From positions 1 to 64,000 of the forward strand of contig JALONP010000026.1 of NCBI GenBank assembly GCA_025454875.1: 64,000 nucleotides of DNA, read 5' to 3'. Source of the DNA: Bacteroidia bacterium (GTDB taxonomy: Bacteria > Bacteroidota > Bacteroidia > UKL13-3). Positions 48,501-55,742 of the stretch are shown in pieces. The stretch's first letter is position 1; the number at the start of each line of letters is the position of its first letter. Under the pieces are notes generated by a model, which did not search any database, was not told the DNA's origin, and saw only the letters and a program-made list of their open reading frames with translations. Position numbers and translations under genes: made by a program.

Positions 48501-49056
48501 TAAACTGGTATTTTAGTACCACAGCGTAGGTGCGATTTACTTGAAAGTCGTTTGTAGAAAATGTAGAAGAGTTAGCTGCCGAACTTTTACTAATTCCAAT
48601 TTTAAAAGTGCCTGCAGTTGCCCCATCTCTCAATGATATACGTCCCCTTAAACTTGTAACCCCCGAAGTTCCACTTGCATCTGATAAGTGAATTGAATAT
48701 TCGGGAGTAGTGCCGCCTGAATTAGTTACTCGAAATAGAAATGACGTATAAACCGTTCCAGAGTTAATTGAATTAGGTAACGCTAAATTTGCATCTTCTC
48801 TTGAACCAGCGCCATTAGCAAATGATACAGATCCCCCATTTGCCGTTGCTTTATAATTAATAAATGACAAGGATGTTGTTAAGTATTGAAGAGGACTACC
48901 AGTTCCACTGTGTCTTTTCCAAAGATTTCCTCCTATTGAGGGGTTGGTCAAAGTATCAGCATTTGTTCCATAATTAAAATTTTCACTTAACAGTTGGGCT
49001 TTAGTGCTGGTAACAACACCAACAACCAATACGAAGGCATAAATAATCGTTCTCAT
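45523..49056 (-). CDS. Large secreted protein with fibronectin-III repeats, OB-fold-like domain and T9SS sorting domain
   Basis: This protein of about 1177 residues has a signal peptide (MRTIIYAFVLVVGVVTSTKAQ) and an N-terminal jelly-roll-like domain (about 20-265, LLSENFNYG...). Four repeats of about 120 residues follow (about 270-770), each like a Fn3 module with a YVDSSMSVLVFAKPNASIN-type core and a GLTQGTTYHLLAFAV-type end. Then comes an OB-fold-like, DUF5689-type region (VEGRVIGFNQRLSGLQFLV, about 790-910). The end is a T9SS type A domain (VVYPNPAQTFVTVYGIAV ... APGVYTLTIETV). Nuclease domains often attached to such architectures are not seen. The open frame extends to 49089; 49056 gives a clean signal peptide. 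A TACTTTGC -7-like box precedes it. Confidence 0.85.
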   Translation of the reverse strand: MRTIIYAFVLVVGVVTSTKAQLLSENFNYGTNADTLTNPSIGGNLWKRHSGTGSPLQYLTTSLSFINYKATANGGSVSFANGAGSREDANLALPNSINSGTVYTSFLFRVTNSGGTTPEYSIHLSDASGTSGVTSLRGRISLRDGATAGTFKIGISKSSAANSSTFSTNDFQVNRTYAVVLKYQFIAGTNNDSVHVYVIDSIFPTTEPSIATAVATDITQTDLNSIASFCIRQGTGGTSAAIIDGIMLSSNWNDFVPSGAQPPAPITALTFTGKTKSTADISFTKPTGYVDSSMSVLVFAKPNASINQGSPTFGVNAYTADGDIQSNNGTIYQNDTAARCVYKGDLAAFTLTGLTQGTTYHLLAFAVTDADSLYSTANTTSGQSSAQPAAPGQLQLTALSQTSIKLKFNRIAGYSDTAFTMLAWIKADSSITTTPILADGNYPANTDYAITTGRLENDSNARCVWNADGDSLTVTGLQAQTTYFVSVFTYRNADSTYSNGTSANTTTFGATPPPTAATNLRFQVPVQPTELTALWDKPVGYVDSTQTILVFAKAGSAINAGVNSKLPNTYTAASVFGNGSVYENDSQAFCIYNGDNNIVDLTGLSPQTTYYFNVWVVNDSVPTYSSAVTAFTQTAALPPPAVTNVLITGISETSVRINWTKPAGIPNSTHTTLVYLKQGAINTPITGVFASAVTASTVFGSGSSLPSDNLAYCVFKGDTTGVTVTGLSSQTAYEAIVFVQRDLDSSITANSTITRGNGSTQGPPQLYAIGQINTTNLTTGNPDSIGLRATVEGRVIGFNQRLSGLQFLVSDSTGGITAFNSSRNFGYTVREGNRVRLTGTVSTFRGLNQLVLDTVIVIDTTTSFLNATQKAVLLSEATENKLIWIDSLRLITNLPNDNWPTNSTNVLTLNTAGDTVVVRVLSTSPLAGKPIPTTNLFKVAGLGIQFSSSTAAPFPFIGYQMIPRGEFDITPIADPIDSIAAFGLQLPTNNDSIVLTNNNINDSILFNWQRAIPSIGLALPEYTLELDTVDDSFAAPLISISTTDTFTTITNANLVNLLTSIGVGQSQSYYGRWRVSAQSGSVTRVSTDTFAIAITNRLVNSLSELGTTQVVVYPNPAQTFVTVYGIAVKSLQVFDITGKRVAWGSNQQLSIEHVAPGVYTLTIETVQGSIARKLVIH

Positions 49057-49127
49057 ACGTCTAAAATAAGCGTGGCAAAGTACACGCAATTTGCTAATTA
49101 TGTTATTAAAATAAGGTTAAGTAAAGG

Positions 49128-49487
49128 CTATTTAGTTACCATCGGTAAGGCGCCATAAATGCGTACACCATCTACAAAATAAGCGGTTCCGCTTGCGCCA
49201 CCTCCTCTAATATTGGGTGTTTCGTTGGTGCCAGGTCTTGAGTCTACTCCGGCAGTTAATGCGGCAATTCCGTTTACATCTCTTCGAGCCAAGCGCATCA
49301 TTTCATCTCCCGAAAAGCGTTTCCCGGTGGTTTGGGTAACTTGTGTTGTACGTTGGGGAAACACATTTGTGTAATCCGTAATGATATACGTTTGTTGCAA
49401 GCGAGGGTCTAAATCTGCTTCAGTGCTTTGTTGGGCAAAACCGTAAAAACCACAACAGGTAAATATGCTTAACAAAATGAGTTTCAT
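49128..49487 (-). CDS. Small exported protein consisting of a TonB-receptor plug-like segment
   Basis: This 119-residue protein has a signal peptide (MKLILLSIFTCCGFYGFAQ). The rest resembles only part of a TonB receptor plug: MMRLARRDVNGIAALTAGVDS and NIRGGGASGTAYFVDGVRIYG, ending 8 residues later. No beta barrel follows in any frame, so it is not an obvious frameshift of a long receptor. It may be a functional stand-alone plug domain or a remnant. The frame extends to 49544, but 49487 gives the signal peptide. A 7-bp inverted repeat abuts the ATG. Confidence 0.65.
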   Translation of the reverse strand: MKLILLSIFTCCGFYGFAQQSTEADLDPRLQQTYIITDYTNVFPQRTTQVTQTTGKRFSGDEMMRLARRDVNGIAALTAGVDSRPGTNETPNIRGGGASGTAYFVDGVRIYGALPMVTK

Positions 49488-49511
49488 CTTGGTTACAATT
49501 CTGAAACCAAG
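49488..49511 (-). promoter_or_regulatory. Inverted repeat abutting the plug-only gene start
   Basis: CTTGGTT (49488-49494) and AACCAAG (49505-49511) flank a 10-base spacer directly ahead of the ATG at 49487. It may be an operator or a leader hairpin occluding the start; nothing more can be said. Confidence 0.3.
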
Positions 49512-49576
49512 GTAAGTGTTTGTGTTCACATTACGGCTACGCAATGCAATTTTTTACACAATTTTGCTTGTTGCTA

Positions 49577-50974
49577 CTACATATGAATTGGTCTATTGGC
49601 TGTAGCGGCCAAAGCAGCCTCCTTTACAGCTTCTGCATAAGTTGGGTGAGCATGACTCATGCGTGCAATATCTTCAGCGCTGGCCCTAAATTCCATAGCT
49701 GTAACTGCTTCAGCAATTAAATCGGCAACACGAGGACCAATCATATGAACACCTAAAACTTCATCTGTTGTTGCGTCAGCCAATATTTTTACAAAGCCAT
49801 CAATATCCATGCTTGCGCGCGCACGTCCCAATGCGCGCATTGGGAATGATCCTGCTTTGTACGCTATGCCTGCTTTTTTCAATTCTTCTTCAGTAGCCCC
49901 CACTCCAGCCACTTCTGGCCATGTGTATACTACGCCCGGTATCAAATTGTAATTAATATGTGGTTTTTGACCGGCAATGGTTTCAGCAACAAACACACCT
50001 TCCTCTTCGGCTTTGTGAGCAAGCATGGCTCCTTTTACAACATCGCCAATGGCATAAACACCTGCAATAGCCGTTTGCAAATGAGCATCGGTTTCAATAC
50101 GACCCCGCTCATCGGTTTTTAATCCAATTTGATCAAGCCCTAATCCTTCAGTGTATGCTTTGCGACCTACAGATACCAAGCAATAATCGCCCTTAAAAGT
50201 TACTTCTTCTCCTTTTTCATTATCGGCTGTAATGAGTACCTCTTTACCTTTGGTTTTCGCACTTTTCACTTTGTGGTTAAAGTAAAATTCGAATCCTTGT
50301 TTTTTAAGCACACGTTGCAATTCTTTTCCAAGCGAACCATCCATGGTTGGAATAATACTTGAGGTATACTCAATAACCGAAACTTTTGCTCCTAATCGTG
50401 CATATACTGAGCCTAACTCCAATCCAATTACCCCACCACCAATAATAACCAAATGCTTTGGCACCTCCGTCATTTTTAGGGCTTCTGTGCTGGTAATAAC
50501 TCTTTTTTTATCAATCTCAATTCCTGGTAAGGTTGCTGGTTTAGAGCCTGTCGCAATAATGACCTTATCAGTTTCAATCTCGGTAAGTTGATCGCCTTTA
50601 ATGCTGATTTTATTTTTCGTTACAAAAGAGCCAACACCCTTGTAAACATCAATTTTGTTTTTCTTCATTAAAAAATCGATGCCATCACATGTTTGTTTAA
50701 TGACAGCATCTTTTCGTGCAATCATTTGTGCAAGGTTGATTTGTACTTCGCCTTTAATATCAATACCGTGTGTGGTAAAGTTGGCTACTGCATTGTGGTA
50801 ATGTTCACTTGAGTCGAGCATTGCTTTGCTTGGAATACATCCTACGTTCAAACACGTTCCACCCAGGGTTGCATATTTCTCAACCAGTGCGGTTTTCATA
50901 CCAAGTTGTGCACAGCGAATGGCGGCAACATAGCCTCCAGGTCCCGATCCAATAATAGTTACATCGTATTTCAT
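49577..50974 (-). CDS. lpdA: Dihydrolipoyl dehydrogenase (E3), copy 2
   Basis: The same enzyme class as at 5968-7356, with the more typical disulfide C41-LNVG-C46 (GGTCLNVGCIPSKAML). The N-terminal FAD motif is GSGPGGYVAAIRCAQLG, the NAD motif GGGVIGLELGSVYARLG, and the C-terminal MSHAHPTYAEAVKEAA carries the catalytic His/Glu pair. Length 465. The start at 50974 lies 60 bases after a near-perfect promoter and a palindrome, so it starts its own unit. It is more like the E3 of 2-oxoglutarate dehydrogenase by its CLNVGC form, but this is a guess; sucB is 11 kb away. Confidence 0.96.
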   Translation of the reverse strand: MKYDVTIIGSGPGGYVAAIRCAQLGMKTALVEKYATLGGTCLNVGCIPSKAMLDSSEHYHNAVANFTTHGIDIKGEVQINLAQMIARKDAVIKQTCDGIDFLMKKNKIDVYKGVGSFVTKNKISIKGDQLTEIETDKVIIATGSKPATLPGIEIDKKRVITSTEALKMTEVPKHLVIIGGGVIGLELGSVYARLGAKVSVIEYTSSIIPTMDGSLGKELQRVLKKQGFEFYFNHKVKSAKTKGKEVLITADNEKGEEVTFKGDYCLVSVGRKAYTEGLGLDQIGLKTDERGRIETDAHLQTAIAGVYAIGDVVKGAMLAHKAEEEGVFVAETIAGQKPHINYNLIPGVVYTWPEVAGVGATEEELKKAGIAYKAGSFPMRALGRARASMDIDGFVKILADATTDEVLGVHMIGPRVADLIAEAVTAMEFRASAEDIARMSHAHPTYAEAVKEAALAATANRPIHM

Positions 50975-51003
50975 TGCTAACTGCTTTAGGTGTTTTATTT
51001 CAC

Positions 51004-51028
51004 ACTTTGGCTTTTATTACGCCAAAGT
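51004..51028. promoter_or_regulatory. Palindrome at the lpd copy 2 transcription start
   Basis: ACTTTGGC (51004-51011) and GCCAAAGT (51021-51028) are perfect 8-bp inverted repeats with a 9-base spacer. They begin 5 bases downstream of the -7 box on the minus strand, across the expected transcription start and leader. This position fits a repressor operator or a leader hairpin. Confidence 0.5.
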
Positions 51029-51032
51029 TTGG

Positions 51033-51063
51033 CAAAGGTAGCAGCCGTAATGAGTTAAACAAA
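51033..51063 (-). promoter_or_regulatory. Promoter of lpd copy 2
   Basis: On the minus strand TTTG (51060-51063) is followed after exactly 19 bases by TACCTTTG (51033-51040). Both match the Bacteroidota -33/-7 consensus perfectly, and the unit is 59 bases ahead of the ATG at 50974. This is the best housekeeping promoter in the window. Confidence 0.75.
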
Positions 51064-51074
51064 TGTGCTTTTTA

Positions 51075-51950
51075 TCATTGCTCCATGGTCATAAAATAGG
51101 CATCGGGTATTTGCAATGCGAAAAATCCATAACCTTTTTGAACATTGGTGGGTATGTTAATAATTTCTCCTCTTAGTTTATTGGCAACGCTATTGTATTT
51201 GCGTTGTGCAGTTAAAAAATCATAGTACCCTTTCGAAATATGAGTTAGGGCAATACCAAATGTATCCAATTGGTTACTTGTAAATTGCTTTGTAATGGAA
51301 TATCGACCATTAACCATTTGTTTGTCTGAAATCAAATCAAAATCTAAGCGTTGTTCCAATAGTCTTTTGGCGATATAATCTAGATCACCAGGTTTTTTAG
51401 GTAGGGTATCACGAGCTAAGTCTTGGGTATAAAAATTAACCACATACCAATTTTCTTCTGGACCAACGTCATCAAATGCATAATACAATTGGTACGTGTT
51501 TGTTGCATCTGGTGTTTTGGCAATGGAAAAAGTATCCAAAATGGCTTTGGTGAACATTTGTGTTTGTGAAACAATGTCTTGTCCCTTCTCTATGTCTTTT
51601 ACGGTAAGGGTATAGGTATTGCCAATTATTCCAGGCAATATTAGCGTAGCATATACACCTTTCGAAATTTCTTCAAGTTGAATTTGAATTCCATTTGATT
51701 CTACAAAAACCAAGGCATTACCTACAAGCAATTCTTCAGGAAAGGGCTGTGATGAGTCAGCCAACGTAATGCCTTTACTTTCGGTAGCATTAAAGGTACG
51801 TGTGAGCACAATAGCCAATTTGGATGAATCAAGCAGTTGCGATGCAACAACTATCTGTTGTGGTGCTTGTGGTACAGATAAGTCTAAGGGTTCGGGTTTA
51901 CACGACACGAAAGCAACTACAGCATACAAAAGAGGAATCCAGTTTTTCAT
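51075..51950 (-). CDS. DUF4249 lipoprotein, paired with TonB receptor 2
   Basis: The signal peptide MKNWIPLLYAVVAFVSC ends in a lipobox Cys (residue 17). The DUF4249 pattern follows (LDLSVPQAPQQIVVASQLLDSSKLAIVLTRTF...), with extracellular-type beta strands. In Bacteroidota these proteins are encoded directly after a TonB receptor and probably act as its surface lipoprotein lid. It starts 2 bases after the receptor stop and is likely cotranscribed. A paralogue is at 58431-59267. Ligand unknown. Confidence 0.85.
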   Translation of the reverse strand: MKNWIPLLYAVVAFVSCKPEPLDLSVPQAPQQIVVASQLLDSSKLAIVLTRTFNATESKGITLADSSQPFPEELLVGNALVFVESNGIQIQLEEISKGVYATLILPGIIGNTYTLTVKDIEKGQDIVSQTQMFTKAILDTFSIAKTPDATNTYQLYYAFDDVGPEENWYVVNFYTQDLARDTLPKKPGDLDYIAKRLLEQRLDFDLISDKQMVNGRYSITKQFTSNQLDTFGIALTHISKGYYDFLTAQRKYNSVANKLRGEIINIPTNVQKGYGFFALQIPDAYFMTMEQ

Positions 51951-51952
51951 TG

Positions 51953-54217
51953 TTAAAAATTAAAGTGATATGATACAGAAGGAATGCAGCCAAATAAACC
52001 AACCTGTTTATATTGAATGGAACCATTGGGTTGCACATCCATTCGAATGCGATAAGGCTGCGTGCGATTGTACACATTGTATACCCCGATTTGCCATTCG
52101 CTTGCAAATTTTTCGCGCTGTTTTCCTTTAATGGTAACGCTTATATCAAGTCGATGTGAGGGTGAAAGTACAATGCCATTGCGTTTGCCATAAATTGGGA
52201 GCGGAATTGCATCAGTATAATTTCCATTAGGTACGAGGTATTGTCCAATAATGGGTGTAAAACGTGAACCGCTCGCATAAGCAAAAACTGCTGAAAAGGT
52301 AATCCGATTATTGAGCGCATAGTTGCCTACAAATGAAACATCATGTCGCCTATCGAAGCGCGCGTAAAACCACTCTCCATTATTTAAATCATCAAACTGA
52401 CTTTTACTATACGCAAGTGTGTAACCAACCCAACCATTCCATTTTCCTGATTTGCGTTGAAGCAACAGTTCGATACCATATGCGCGCGATTGGCCTTGGG
52501 TAATGTCTTTTTCAAAGTCTGTTTGTGAAAAGCCAATAGTACCCTCTTTAAATTCTGAAACATGTTCCAACCATTTATAATAAGCCTCTGCTTGAAACTG
52601 GCAATTAGCCGGTAATTGCAATGTGTAACCTGCTGTTAATTGGTCTGCTAATTTGGGTTTAATCGCATCGGTTACTGGGTACCATACATCACTTGGTAGG
52701 GTAGAGGCTCCTGTTACCAAATGCATGTATTGCGCCATACGGGCATATGCAAGTTTCACAGATTGTTTGCTTGTGAGTGAATAGCCAACTTGTGCTCTCG
52801 GCTCCCAATTGGTATATAGCTTTTCATGTGCATCAGCTCCCGACAAACGCAGCCCATACTGAATAAAAAGTTTAGCATTAGGTTGATAATCGTTTTGGAT
52901 AAACACAGCTCCTTCATTTAAGGTGATTCTGTTTGATGGTGTGTTTGCGATAAAATCAGTAAATGCTGGGGAGCCTACGGATTGATTTGGGTTGAAAATA
53001 TGGTGCGTAAACTCAGCACCAAATTGCAGGTGATTGCGATTGTTGATGTAATAATCGTAATGCAACTTGGCCATATAATCATGAATGGTCGAAGTTGTTT
53101 TCCATTCATATTGATTAATGCGATTGGTCAAATTAAACCGATATTGTGTATGCACAAGAGAACTGTGTTGAAACAATTTCTGGCCTTCATAGTTATGATT
53201 CCACCTAAACGTTGCAGTTCTGTTGTAAAGGCGATTCGAAAAATCTGTTTGGTAAATGCGATCAGGCTTTTGGTTTTCATAATCAAGCACATCTTTTCCC
53301 AAATACCCACTCACAAAAAATTGGTCATATGCAGTAGGTTTATAACTCAATTTGGCGTTTATATCATAAAAATAGAATGGCAAATCAGACCTAACCAATT
53401 TGTACATCTGATCAATATAGGTTCTTCTTGCAGATACAATATAAGATGCTTTCTCTTTGATAATTGGTCCTTCAATACTTGCTCTTGCCGATAATAAGCC
53501 AACCCCGCCTGAAACCATGTGTTTATGCATGTTGCCATCTTTGGTTCGTATATCAAGAACAGATGACAAGCGGCCTCCGTAATTGGCTGTAAATCCTCCT
53601 TTTTGCATGGTTACATCCTTGATGGCATCATTGTTAAATACAGAAAATATTCCAACTAAATGTGAGGCATTGTATACCGGAGCATCATCTAATAGTACCA
53701 AATTTTGATCTCCTGCACCACCTCTAACCAACATCCCTGTGCTTCCATCGTGCTCCTTTTTAATCCCAGGCATCAACTGCAAAATTTTCACTACATCTCT
53801 TTCCCCTCCAAGTACGGGCAATGTATTGGCTTGTTTCATATCTATTTTTGTAATTCCTGTTCCCCATTTTTCCAATGGAGTAGTGCCAGTATTTCCGTAA
53901 ACCACAACCTCTTGAATAGATACCTTTTTTTCTGTTAAGGTAATTTTGAGGGGCATAATGAGTTGACGTGATACTTTAATAGTGGTGCTCTCGTAGCCAA
54001 TATAAGAGCATGTTAATAGGCAACCGCTTGGAACATCTATTGAAAAATAACCAAAGGCATCTGTAAGTGTACCTTTTAATTCTTCTGGGCAAGATACAGA
54101 AACACCAATTAGAGATTCGCCTGTTTGTGCATCAATGATATTGCCACTCACAGTAATATTTTGTGCGTGAATGTTGTAGGCAAGAAGAAGCAATATGGCA
54201 TTGAATAGTATTTTCAT
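51953..54217 (-). CDS. TonB-dependent receptor 2 (no STN domain)
   Basis: The signal peptide ends NIHAQ; a carboxypeptidase-like domain (about 20-105; VSGNIIDAQTGESLIGVSVSC) and plug (about 115-240; ERDVVKILQLMPGIKKEHDGSTGMLVRGGAGDQNLVLLDDAPVYNASHLVGIF) precede a beta barrel ending YHFNF. Length 754. The plug matches the STN receptor at 59269-61839 closely, but the STN signalling domain is missing, so it is probably a regulated client rather than a signaller. Motif copy b is 120 bases upstream of the start; the leader includes ATGGG-GCAA-CCCAT, a short GNRA-loop hairpin. It is followed by a DUF4249 gene. Confidence 0.93.
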   Translation of the reverse strand: MKILFNAILLLLAYNIHAQNITVSGNIIDAQTGESLIGVSVSCPEELKGTLTDAFGYFSIDVPSGCLLTCSYIGYESTTIKVSRQLIMPLKITLTEKKVSIQEVVVYGNTGTTPLEKWGTGITKIDMKQANTLPVLGGERDVVKILQLMPGIKKEHDGSTGMLVRGGAGDQNLVLLDDAPVYNASHLVGIFSVFNNDAIKDVTMQKGGFTANYGGRLSSVLDIRTKDGNMHKHMVSGGVGLLSARASIEGPIIKEKASYIVSARRTYIDQMYKLVRSDLPFYFYDINAKLSYKPTAYDQFFVSGYLGKDVLDYENQKPDRIYQTDFSNRLYNRTATFRWNHNYEGQKLFQHSSLVHTQYRFNLTNRINQYEWKTTSTIHDYMAKLHYDYYINNRNHLQFGAEFTHHIFNPNQSVGSPAFTDFIANTPSNRITLNEGAVFIQNDYQPNAKLFIQYGLRLSGADAHEKLYTNWEPRAQVGYSLTSKQSVKLAYARMAQYMHLVTGASTLPSDVWYPVTDAIKPKLADQLTAGYTLQLPANCQFQAEAYYKWLEHVSEFKEGTIGFSQTDFEKDITQGQSRAYGIELLLQRKSGKWNGWVGYTLAYSKSQFDDLNNGEWFYARFDRRHDVSFVGNYALNNRITFSAVFAYASGSRFTPIIGQYLVPNGNYTDAIPLPIYGKRNGIVLSPSHRLDISVTIKGKQREKFASEWQIGVYNVYNRTQPYRIRMDVQPNGSIQYKQVGLFGCIPSVSYHFNF

Positions 54218-54336
54218 TTAAACATTTTTGTTTTTCGTTCACTTAGACCATAAACTACCGATGGGTTGCCCCATTCTTGTTCTTTTTTAAGTTGAATGAA
54301 CGTTTAAGCTGATTTTATTTGATTTTCTTAGAGTAT

Positions 54337-54362
54337 GACAATCAAATTATCCAATACCCCTA
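54337..54362 (-). promoter_or_regulatory. ECF-type promoter motif, copy b (TonB receptor 2)
   Basis: On the minus strand TAGGGG, 12 bases, then TGATTGTC. It lies 120 bases upstream of the receptor start, directly after the terminator of the T9SS gene. Four other copies have the same spacing; see the finding on the local sigma regulon. Confidence 0.55.
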
Positions 54363-54372
54363 TGTATAAAGT

Positions 54373-54398
54373 AAAAAAAAGCTGCCGAAGCAGCTTTT
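54373..54398 (-). terminator. Intrinsic terminator of the T9SS protein gene
   Basis: AAAAGCTGC (54377-54385) and GCAGCTTTT (54390-54398) form a 9-bp stem with a CGAA loop, followed on the minus strand by eight T residues (complement of 54373-54380). It is 70 bases past the gene stop and 10 before motif copy b. Confidence 0.85.
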
Positions 54399-54467
54399 CA
54401 AATCAGGAGTTTTATAAAAGTTACTATTCAAATGCGAGTGAATGACCTTTTTATGCAACTTGCTTTT

Positions 54468-55352
54468 TTATTGAACCAATACCCTAAAGGTTCTGTATTG
54501 ATTACCTGCCATTACTTTGATAAAGTACATGCCCTTAGGTAATGAACCAAGGTAAATTTCATGTTTAGCAGGTGATATTTCGGAATGTTCAATCGTGTAT
54601 TGTTTACCAGTGATATCATACACTTCAATTGTAGGTGTTAAGTTTGTTTCAAGCGAAAGCAGAACCATATCTTGTGTTGGATTTGGGTACAAACTTGCTG
54701 CCAGTTGAGCTGATGGAACATCATTTACTCCTGTTGTTGGCCCTCCAGCAAATGAAAGTTCATCAACATACAAACTCACTCCTGCGTTAAATACTTCACG
54801 GTTGCTATTTTGGCCTGCTTGCATCAAGATGAATGCACTATCAGGAATAATGGTTGTATCGGCATCCCAATACATGATGGGTACAGTGAATAATTCATAG
54901 GTTGGTATTTCGGTGCTAATCTGTAGGTCACCACTTCCAATAACAGAACCATTCTTAAATACTGTTACACTGATAATACACGTATCTTTATCATTATACT
55001 CATATTTGAGATAACCTTTAAGTGCTGGACTTCGGTAGGTTAATGGAAATTTATCAATAAACTCCATCCCATTTAACTGCATGGTGCTGATACTGGCAGC
55101 AAGTTTATCTTCACTTTCAGTATTTGTTAGTTTTAATGCAAAGTTTCCGCTGTATGCATCGGTTGTAGCCGTAGCCGCAGCTGGAATGTTTTCTATCGCG
55201 TTGGAATAGTTAATGGAAAGCCAACCTTGCGGATCTGTGAAGGTTGTGCCGAAAATTGTTTTTTGTTCCCAGTTTTCAAAACCTGAGTTTGGTATTTGCG
55301 CCATTAATGGTGCGCAAATAAGGATTGTGATAATGGTGTTTAGTGTTCTCAT
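54468..55352 (-). CDS. Secreted protein with PCMD-like domain and T9SS sorting domain
   Basis: The signal peptide is MRTLNTIITILICAPLMAQ. The mature N-terminus (IPNSGFENWEQKTIFGTTFTDPQGWLSINYSN) and middle (ATTDAYSGNFALKLTNTES ... VYVDELSFAGG-like) look like a carbohydrate-binding jelly roll of the PCMD type. The C-terminal 75 residues are a type A sorting domain (ASLYPNPTQDMVLLSLETN ... LPKGMYFIKVMAGNQYRTFRV). It has its own ECF-like promoter (copy c, 25 bases ahead) and terminator, so it is monocistronic. A binding partner is not identifiable. Confidence 0.85.
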   Translation of the reverse strand: MRTLNTIITILICAPLMAQIPNSGFENWEQKTIFGTTFTDPQGWLSINYSNAIENIPAAATATTDAYSGNFALKLTNTESEDKLAASISTMQLNGMEFIDKFPLTYRSPALKGYLKYEYNDKDTCIISVTVFKNGSVIGSGDLQISTEIPTYELFTVPIMYWDADTTIIPDSAFILMQAGQNSNREVFNAGVSLYVDELSFAGGPTTGVNDVPSAQLAASLYPNPTQDMVLLSLETNLTPTIEVYDITGKQYTIEHSEISPAKHEIYLGSLPKGMYFIKVMAGNQYRTFRVLVQ

Positions 55353-55376
55353 AATTTAAATGTTAGTTGTTTGTAG

Positions 55377-55402
55377 AACAATTAGCGAAACAACTCCCCC
55401 TA
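55377..55402 (-). promoter_or_regulatory. ECF-type promoter motif, copy c (T9SS protein)
   Basis: On the minus strand TAGGGG, 12 bases, then TAATTGTT, ending 24 bases before the ATG at 55352. The spacing matches the other copies exactly. It lies between the terminator of the small membrane protein gene and the T9SS gene. Confidence 0.6.
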
Positions 55403-55411
55403 TTCATTAAT

Positions 55412-55435
55412 AAAAAAAGCTGCACTTGGCAGCTT
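55412..55435 (-). terminator. Intrinsic terminator of the 26-residue membrane protein gene
   Basis: AAGCTGC (55417-55423) and GCAGCTT (55429-55435) form a 7-bp stem with an ACTTG loop, followed on the minus strand by seven T residues (complement of 55412-55418). It starts 4 bases past the small gene's stop and uses the same GCTGC stem as the terminator at 54373. Confidence 0.8.
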
Positions 55436-55439
55436 GCTG

Positions 55440-55520
55440 TTATTGTTTTTTAAAACTTACATAGTAGGATAATCCAAAAACAATAATGATTCCGGTTATT
55501 CCAATAATAATCTCATTCAT
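55440..55520 (-). CDS. Small one-helix membrane protein, 26 residues
   Basis: The frame starts at the ATG at 55520 and encodes MNEIIIGITG, a further hydrophobic run IIIVFGLS, and the basic end YYVSFKKQ, then TAA. One membrane helix (about residues 4-19) with a positively charged C-terminus is the only domain. Support: an ECF-type promoter motif ends 25 bases before the ATG, and a T-rich terminator begins 4 bases after the stop. It is too short for ordinary gene calling. The layout recalls KdpF or toxin-like peptides, but no kdp or antitoxin gene is adjacent. Function unknown. Confidence 0.6.
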   Translation of the reverse strand: MNEIIIGITGIIIVFGLSYYVSFKKQ

Positions 55521-55545
55521 AACGATAATCTTTGGTTATCAATGA

Positions 55546-55571
55546 GACAGTTGCAAAACGAAGTACCCCTA
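55546..55571 (-). promoter_or_regulatory. ECF-type promoter motif, copy d (26-residue membrane protein)
   Basis: On the minus strand TAGGGG, 12 bases, then CAACTGTC, ending 25 bases before the ATG at 55520. It is the most divergent in its second half but keeps the A-TGT core and spacing. The remaining sequence to 55742 has no coding feature. Confidence 0.5.
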
Positions 55572-55742
55572 CTTTAGTCTACTTTTTTTAAGGTTTTAGC
55601 GTTTGTAACATAATTGCAAATGTGATGTTTGTTTATCAGATTTTGTTTGCAACTTGGTGTTGTTAGTCGCTATGTTAATATCATCTTGTAGTTGTGCTAC
55701 TTGATATGGTTTTAGTAGTTATTGCTTTTGTGAATATTAATG

